A stretch of 11,612 nt of DNA, taken from the NCBI GenBank assembly GCA_015494005.1, contig WGCB01000787.1, forward strand, positions 1-11,612, given 5' to 3'. The translations under genes and the position numbers were made by a program. This stretch comes from Caldilineaceae bacterium (GTDB lineage: Bacteria; Chloroflexota; Anaerolineae; Caldilineales; Caldilineaceae). Below, one piece after another: positions 7,403-11,612 of this stretch; positions within the stretch are counted from its first letter, which is position 1, and the number at the start of each line of letters is the position of its first letter. Below the pieces are notes generated by a model, which ran no database searches, was not told where the DNA came from, and worked only from the letters and a program-made list of their open reading frames with translations.

Positions 7403-8407
7403 TCACAGGCCGCCCCGGCTCTCCACGAAGGCCATGACCTCGTCCAGGGTGGGCATGAAGTTGGCGCAGCCATGCTTGGTGACCACGATGGCGCCGCAGG
7501 CGTTCCCCAGCCGGGCCGCCTTGACCCAGTCCCACCCCTGGACGTAGCCGTAGATGAAGCCGGCGCCGAAGGCGTCCCCGGCCCCCAGGATGTTGTAGAC
7601 CTCCACCGGGAAGCCCGGCGCGTCCAGGGTGCGGCCGTCGGCCAGGTGGATGCGCACCCCCTCCGCGCCCACCTTGTGGAGCAGGGCTTCCGGCCCCATG
7701 GCCAGGATGGTGCGGATGGCCGCGTCCACGTCCCCGCTCACCTTGGTGTCGGAGATCTGGGAGTGGGTCAGCTGCATCTGGGCCGGGTCCGTGAGCATGG
7801 CCGCGTTGATCTCGTCCTCCGTGCCGATGACCACGTCCACGAAGGGGAGGACCGAGCGGATGGCCACGCCGAAGGCCCGGGGATCGTGCCACTGGTCCGG
7901 GCGGAAGTCGATGTCCAGGATCACCTTGGTGCCGGCCCGCTTGGCCAGCTCCGCGGCGAAGGCCGTGGCACTGCGGCTGGGCTCCTTGCTCAGGTTCGTC
8001 CCCGCGAACTGGAAGACCCGGCTCTCCGTCACCGGTGCGGAGAGGACATCGTCGATGGTCAGCTGGATGTCCGCGCAGTTGTCCCGGTAGTAGACCAGGG
8101 GGAACTTGTCCGGCGGCTCGATGCCCAGGATCACCGCGCTGGTGCGGTGGCCAGGCTTGCGCAAGCACCAGCGGGTCTCCACCCCCTCCTGCTCCAGGAA
8201 GTGGAGGATGAAATCCCCCACCGGGTCCTCGCCCAGGCCGGTGAGGAGGGCGGTCTTCAGCCCCAGGCGGCGGCCCCCCACGCTGATGTTGGTGGGCGAG
8301 CCCCCCACGTAGGCGGCGAAGCTGGTGATCTCCACGAAGGGCGCGCCCACGTCGTTGCTGTAGAGGTCGATGGACGACCGGCCCATGTGGAGGGAGTCGT
8401 AGCCCAT
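7403..8407 (-). CDS. iolC: 5-dehydro-2-deoxygluconokinase (IolC)
   Basis: This PfkB-family kinase phosphorylates 5-dehydro-2-deoxygluconate (DKG) with ATP, preparing it for the IolJ aldolase. The 334 residues begin with the IolC-like MGRSSIDLYSNDVGAPF (8-24). The substrate-lid glycine motif AAYVGGSPTNIS is at 31-42, and the PfkB C-terminal signature NILGAGDAFGAGF at 272-284, with Asp278 as the catalytic base. It lacks the extra C-terminal DUF2090 domain found fused to IolC in many Proteobacteria. The ATG at 8407 has AAAAGGAG 8 bases upstream, inside a short 11-bp repeat. It lies 38 bases after iolB, and its job agrees with that neighbour. A kinase for another sugar is possible in PfkB families, but sequence and context together favour IolC. 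Confidence 0.95.
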   Translation of the reverse strand: MGYDSLHMGRSSIDLYSNDVGAPFVEITSFAAYVGGSPTNISVGGRRLGLKTALLTGLGEDPVGDFILHFLEQEGVETRWCLRKPGHRTSAVILGIEPPDKFPLVYYRDNCADIQLTIDDVLSAPVTESRVFQFAGTNLSKEPSRSATAFAAELAKRAGTKVILDIDFRPDQWHDPRAFGVAIRSVLPFVDVVIGTEDEINAAMLTDPAQMQLTHSQISDTKVSGDVDAAIRTILAMGPEALLHKVGAEGVRIHLADGRTLDAPGFPVEVYNILGAGDAFGAGFIYGYVQGWDWVKAARLGNACGAIVVTKHGCANFMPTLDEVMAFVESRGGL

Positions 8408-8417
8408 TGCTCTTTAC

Positions 8418-8450
8418 TCCTTTTCAGTGCGGCTTCGGTGCAGCTTCAGT
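8418..8450 (-). repeat. Three 11-bp tandem units joining iolB and iolC
   Basis: On the minus strand, ACTGAAGCTGC (8450-8440), ACCGAAGCCGC (8439-8429) and ACTGAAAAGGA (8428-8418) follow one another. The first contains the TGA stop of iolB and the third the Shine-Dalgarno sequence of iolC. It may reflect local duplication; no function is proposed. Confidence 0.5.
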
Positions 8451-9333
8451 ACAGCGGCAGCCGGTCGTCCACCGTCCGGTAGGTCTCCTTGACCCAGGAG
8501 TAGCGGGGATCGTCCTGGTTGGCCAGGCTCTGGGCGCTGCCGGCCAGCACGTTCAGGTAGTAGGTGGTGTAGCCTGGCGCGCTGACCACGGGATGGTAGC
8601 CCTCGGGCACCAGGACCGCGTGGTTGTCCTCGGCCCGGACCAGGGCGTCGATGGGGTAGCCGGCCTGGTGCAGGGGCGAGCGCTCGTCGGTGTAGACCCG
8701 CTGGTAGGCGTAGCCCTCGGGCCGGTCGATCTTGTAGAAGTAGACCTCCTCCAGGTCGGCCTCGATGAGGTTGCCCGCCTCGTCCTCGATGTGCACGTCG
8801 TGCTTGTGGGGCGGGTAGCTGCTCCAGTTGCCGCTGGGGGTGTAGACCTCCACCAGGACCAGCCGGTGCACCGGCGAACCTGGAGGCAGCAGGTCGTTGA
8901 TCTGGCGGCTCACGTTGTCCCCGCCCCGGATGCTGATGGGCACCTCCTCTGGCCGGATGAGGAAGGGCTCATGGTCCTGGTCCGTGGGCACCCAGGTCAC
9001 CGCGAACTCGCCCCCCTCCTCCGCGGTGATGGTGAAGTCCGTGTGCCGGGGCAGGTAGAGCACATGGGCCGCGCCGGTGAAGACGTTCTCCCGGCTGCCG
9101 ATGCCGCCCCAGTGCCCCCGGTTGGAGGAGACCTGGTAGCGGCCGCTCAGGTTGACGATGGCCAGCTCGTTCTCCCCTGTGCGGAAGGACCAGCTCTGGC
9201 CGGTGGCCAGCCGGCGCGCCTGGAAGGAGATGAACTCCCAGCCTGCGCTCTCCGGCGTGATGGCCAGGATCCGATCCGGGTCCTGGGGGTCGGGGACAGG
9301 CTTGACCAGGATGTTCTCGGCTGTGTATTGCAT
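8446..9333 (-). CDS. iolB: 5-deoxy-glucuronate isomerase (IolB)
   Basis: This cupin enzyme converts 5-deoxy-glucuronate, the IolD product, into 5-dehydro-2-deoxygluconate, the IolC substrate. The 295 residues form the IolB two-cupin fold. The metal-binding set is visible in the C-terminal half: His176 and His178 in YPPHKHD, Glu196 in DLEEVYFYKI, and His247 in LVPEGYHPVV. The family stretches RPEGYAYQRVYTDE (204-217) and YTTYYLNVLAG (255-265) are intact. The start at 9333 has GAGGTG at 9339-9344 as ribosome-binding site. The gene is 70 bases behind iolG, with a short G-rich array in the gap, and 38 bases ahead of iolC. Identification is firm. Confidence 0.96.
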   Translation of the reverse strand: MQYTAENILVKPVPDPQDPDRILAITPESAGWEFISFQARRLATGQSWSFRTGENELAIVNLSGRYQVSSNRGHWGGIGSRENVFTGAAHVLYLPRHTDFTITAEEGGEFAVTWVPTDQDHEPFLIRPEEVPISIRGGDNVSRQINDLLPPGSPVHRLVLVEVYTPSGNWSSYPPHKHDVHIEDEAGNLIEADLEEVYFYKIDRPEGYAYQRVYTDERSPLHQAGYPIDALVRAEDNHAVLVPEGYHPVVSAPGYTTYYLNVLAGSAQSLANQDDPRYSWVKETYRTVDDRLPLY

Positions 9334-9348
9334 GGGGTCACCTCGAAT

Positions 9349-9382
9349 GGGATACGGGATTCAGGGAACGGGAAAAACGGGA
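9349..9382 (+). repeat. Short irregular GGGA array between iolG and iolB
   Basis: GGGA starts at 9349, 9356, 9364, 9370 and 9379, spaced 7, 8, 6 and 9 bases, with units such as ACGGGATT and CAGGGAAC. It looks like a decayed or single-armed member of the intergenic array group; no opposed arm is visible before the iolG stop at 9404. Confidence 0.45.
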
Positions 9383-9403
9383 AACAGGATGCGGGCGCTG
9401 GGG

Positions 9404-10465
9404 TCAGGCCGCATCCTTCACCGCGGCCAGGTAGGCGGCAAAGTCCGTGTCGGTGACGTCCGCCACCCGCACCGGCTGACCCCGCAGCTGGGAGACGCTG
9501 GCTGCCAGGCAGACCTGCAGGGCGATCCGGGCGTCCTGGGGGCCCACAGCCGGGGTGCGCCCCTCCTGGACACAGGCCACGAAGTGCTCGATCTGGGCGG
9601 CGTAGGCCGGGCCAAAGCGCTCCATGAAGTAGGGGACCACGTCGTGGCTCACGTTGTTGGGGGTCAGGACCAGGATGGGCGTCTCCCGCAGGTAGCCCAC
9701 CCGCAGGGCGCCCTCGCTGCCGATGATCTCGCACTGGATGTCGTAGCCGTAGCGGGCGTTGCGGCTGGCCTCCAGATAGCCCAGGCCACCCCGTTGGAAG
9801 CGGGCCAGGACCATGGCGTTGTCCACATCCCCCACCGTGGCCAGCTCCGGGTAGACCAGGGCCCCGGCCTGGGCGTAGACCTGCTCGATCTCGTCCTCCA
9901 TGAGCCAGCGGCAGACGTCCACGTCGTGGATGGCCATGTCCACCAGCAGGCCGCCGCTCTTGGCCGGGTCCGCGAACTCCAGGCTGGTCCGGTGAGGGTC
10001 CCGGCTGATGGCCCGGATGGTCACCGGCTGGCCGATAACCCCCTGCTGGATCTTCTCCTTGGCCGCCAGGTAGCCCTTGTCGAAGCGGCGCATGAAGCCG
10101 ATCTGGAAGGGCACGCCGGCCTGCTCCACCGCGGCCACCATGGCGTCCGTCTCGGCCAGGGAGAGGGCCGTGGGCTTCTCGCAGAAGATGGCCTTGCCCG
10201 CCTGGGCCGCGGCCACCACGATCTCCCGGTGGGTGCTGGTGGGCGTGGCCACGATCACCGCCTGGATGGCCGGGTCCGCCAGCAGCTCCTGGTAGGTGGG
10301 GTAGACCCGCACGCCAGAGAAGCGGCTGGCCACCTCCTCCGCCACCCCGGGCAGGCTGTCGGTGATCCCGTGGAGCCGGGCCCCGTCGATGCGGTGGGCC
10401 ACGTGCTGGCTGTAGATCTGGCCCATGCGTCCCAGGCCAATCACTCCGATGTGGATGGCTGCCAT
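9404..10465 (-). CDS. iolG: Inositol 2-dehydrogenase (IolG)
   Basis: This Gfo/Idh/MocA enzyme oxidises myo-inositol to 2-keto-myo-inositol with NAD, the first catabolic step. The 353 residues hold the Rossmann motif GLGRMG (10-15), Lys97 in CEKPTA (the same number as the catalytic lysine of Bacillus subtilis IolG), GFMRRFDKGY (123-132) and the substrate motif MAIHDVDVCRWL (177-188), with Asp183 in the catalytic position. The position of the Bacillus catalytic His is Arg186, which I believe also occurs in other inositol dehydrogenases. The start at 10465 has GAGGA at 10472-10476. It lies 39 bases after the lacI-type gene and ahead of iolB. A related sugar dehydrogenase is the alternative, but context makes IolG the best call. 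A second, more divergent family member lies at 3031-4044. Confidence 0.9.
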   Translation of the reverse strand: MAAIHIGVIGLGRMGQIYSQHVAHRIDGARLHGITDSLPGVAEEVASRFSGVRVYPTYQELLADPAIQAVIVATPTSTHREIVVAAAQAGKAIFCEKPTALSLAETDAMVAAVEQAGVPFQIGFMRRFDKGYLAAKEKIQQGVIGQPVTIRAISRDPHRTSLEFADPAKSGGLLVDMAIHDVDVCRWLMEDEIEQVYAQAGALVYPELATVGDVDNAMVLARFQRGGLGYLEASRNARYGYDIQCEIIGSEGALRVGYLRETPILVLTPNNVSHDVVPYFMERFGPAYAAQIEHFVACVQEGRTPAVGPQDARIALQVCLAASVSQLRGQPVRVADVTDTDFAAYLAAVKDAA

Positions 10466-10504
10466 GGCTCGTCCTCGGCTTGAGGCTGTTGGGTTGCTTG
10501 CGTT

Positions 10505-11527
10505 CTAGGCCGACTCCCGGAGCACCAGCTCCCCGCTGAAGGCGATCTCCTGGGGCGGCTCCTCCCCGTCCCTTTCCTCCTGCAAGAGGGTCAGGAGCAC
10601 CTCCGCGGCCCGGACGCCCATCTCTCGCCGGGGCTGGCGCCAGGTGCTCAGGGTGGGGGAGGTGAAGGCGGCCACTTCGATGTCATCGAATCCCATGACC
10701 GCCACATCGTCCGGCACCCGCAGGCCCTGGCGCTGCAGGGCCTTCATGGCGCCGATGGCCACCAGGTCGTTGTAGGCCACGATGGCGTCCGGCATCTCCC
10801 CCCAGATGCGCTGGGCCTGCTCCAGGAGGCGAGGCAGGGTGGCGAAGCCGCTCTGGATGTGGGAGTTGGGACAGTCCAGGGTCACGTCCGTGGGCAGTCC
10901 TTCCTGCTCCAAGGTGGTCTGCCAGGCCCGCTTGCGTTCCGTCTGGGCCCGTCCCGCGGAGCGGTTGCCCAGGTAGGCGATGCGCCGCCGCCCTTGCTGG
11001 ATCAGGTGCCGGAGCATCTGCTGGCTGCCCTGGAAGTCCTGATGGTAGATGGAGTGGAACTGGCTGCCGTCCACATGGGTGTTGATGAGCACCAGGGGCG
11101 TGCCCACATCCTCCAGGATGGCCTGGTAGCCGTTGCCCACCAGGCTGGAGCTGACGATGAGGCCGTCCACGTGCCGACCCAGGAAGCTCCGCACCATGCG
11201 CACCTCCTGGTCCGCGTCGTCGATGGCGCTGCCCAGGAAGAGGCTGAACCCGCTGGCCTGGGTGACCTGCTCCACCCCCTTGATGATCTCCGAGTAGAAG
11301 GGGTCGGCGATGTCGGCCACCACCAGCCCCACACTCTCCGTGCGCTGGGTCACCAGGCCCCGGGCCACCAGGCTGGGGGTGTAGCCCATCTCCTCCGCGA
11401 TCTGGAGGATGCGGGCCCGGGTGGCGTCGCTCATGCGCCCTTTGCCCCGCAGGGCTCGGCTCACCGTGGGGTGGCTGACGCCCGCGGCCTGGGCGATGTC
11501 CTTGATGGAGACGCGCTTTCGGTTCAT
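10505..11527 (-). CDS. LacI-family transcriptional regulator
   Basis: This 340-residue regulator has an N-terminal LacI helix-turn-helix (SIKDIAQAAGVSHPTVSRAL, 7-26) and a hinge helix, YTPSLVARGL (49-58), whose Leu58 would insert into the central CG of an operator. A periplasmic-binding-protein-like effector domain follows from about 65, with SVGLVVADIADPFYSEI, DGLIVSSS (121-128), YNDLVAIGAMKAL (252-264) and VAVMGFDDIEVAAFTSPTLS (275-294). Being first in the iol gene run, it likely represses it in the absence of an inositol-derived inducer and may control itself. No clear Shine-Dalgarno sequence precedes the ATG, so translation could be weak or leaderless. The 85 bases to the window edge show no recognisable operator or promoter. 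The effector cannot be read from sequence. Confidence 0.95.
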   Translation of the reverse strand: MNRKRVSIKDIAQAAGVSHPTVSRALRGKGRMSDATRARILQIAEEMGYTPSLVARGLVTQRTESVGLVVADIADPFYSEIIKGVEQVTQASGFSLFLGSAIDDADQEVRMVRSFLGRHVDGLIVSSSLVGNGYQAILEDVGTPLVLINTHVDGSQFHSIYHQDFQGSQQMLRHLIQQGRRRIAYLGNRSAGRAQTERKRAWQTTLEQEGLPTDVTLDCPNSHIQSGFATLPRLLEQAQRIWGEMPDAIVAYNDLVAIGAMKALQRQGLRVPDDVAVMGFDDIEVAAFTSPTLSTWRQPRREMGVRAAEVLLTLLQEERDGEEPPQEIAFSGELVLRESA

Positions 11528-11612
11528 GGCGGTGGCAGGCCAGGCTAGCCCACGGCTCTGGGATAGAAGGTGCGACGGATGGGCATGGACGGTCGGGGGG
11601 GCGGTGGCGTGG
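11528..11612. other. Upstream region of the LacI-type gene, no site recognised
   Basis: This GC-rich stretch should hold the 5' end of the iol transcript or lead to it. I see no -10/-35 pair, no operator palindrome and no ribosome-binding site; it ends in a G-run (11594-11600) near the edge of the window. Confidence 0.3.

Noticed and set aside
6137..8482. Very long plus-strand open frame opposite the binding-protein and iolC genes
   Set aside because: It is a mirror of GC-rich minus-strand genes: composition is rich in Gly, Val, His, Asp and Leu without domains, while the minus-strand frames match well-known families.
11528..11612. Promoter of the LacI-type gene
   Set aside because: No hexamer pair or operator palindrome could be supported; the real promoter may lie beyond the window.

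Overview
This 11.6 kb window is a myo-inositol uptake and catabolism locus from a GC-rich bacterium. Nearly all genes lie on the minus strand and strongly prefer G or C at third codon positions. The gene content, the Cys-Ala-Pro lipoprotein start plus Ala/Pro/Glu linker of the solute-binding protein, and the intergenic arrays of 7-8 bp repeats suggest a Chloroflexota bacterium (Caldilinea/Litorilinea-like). That placement is an inference from style, not from a marker gene.

Reading along the minus strand from the right edge, the order is: a LacI-family repressor (11527-10505); inositol 2-dehydrogenase IolG (10465-9404); 5-deoxy-glucuronate isomerase IolB (9333-8446); PfkB-type 5-dehydro-2-deoxygluconokinase IolC (8407-7403); then a complete sugar-type ABC importer made of a solute-binding lipoprotein (7225-6194), a permease (6013-4919) and a single-domain ATPase (4922-4041); then a second Gfo/Idh/MocA oxidoreductase (4044-3031). 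The last three genes are joined by 4-bp ATGA overlaps. A plus-strand gene for a small HEXXH lipoprotein (2308-2895) then interrupts the run, converging on the oxidoreductase and diverging from iolD (2099-219, trihydroxycyclohexane-1,2-dione hydrolase).

The genes fit together as one pathway. The importer brings in the polyol, IolG oxidises it to 2-keto-myo-inositol, IolD opens the ring, IolB isomerises 5-deoxy-glucuronate, and IolC phosphorylates the product. The dehydratase (IolE), aldolase (IolJ) and semialdehyde dehydrogenase (IolA) are not in the window. The LacI-type protein is the likely inositol-responsive regulator.

The most unusual content is non-coding. Six arrays of degenerate 7-8 bp tandem units occur at the intergenic points. 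All the units look like variants of G-W-G-(A)-T-T-G-G. At four loci the arrays are paired as opposed arms that could fold into long imperfect hairpins. One paired array supplies the stop codons of two convergent genes. Another overlaps a hairpin that would hide the permease ribosome-binding site. A separate 16-bp-stem hairpin lies between the solute-binding and permease genes. No stretch without a gene exceeds about 220 bases. No tRNA, rRNA, CRISPR array or transposase was seen.
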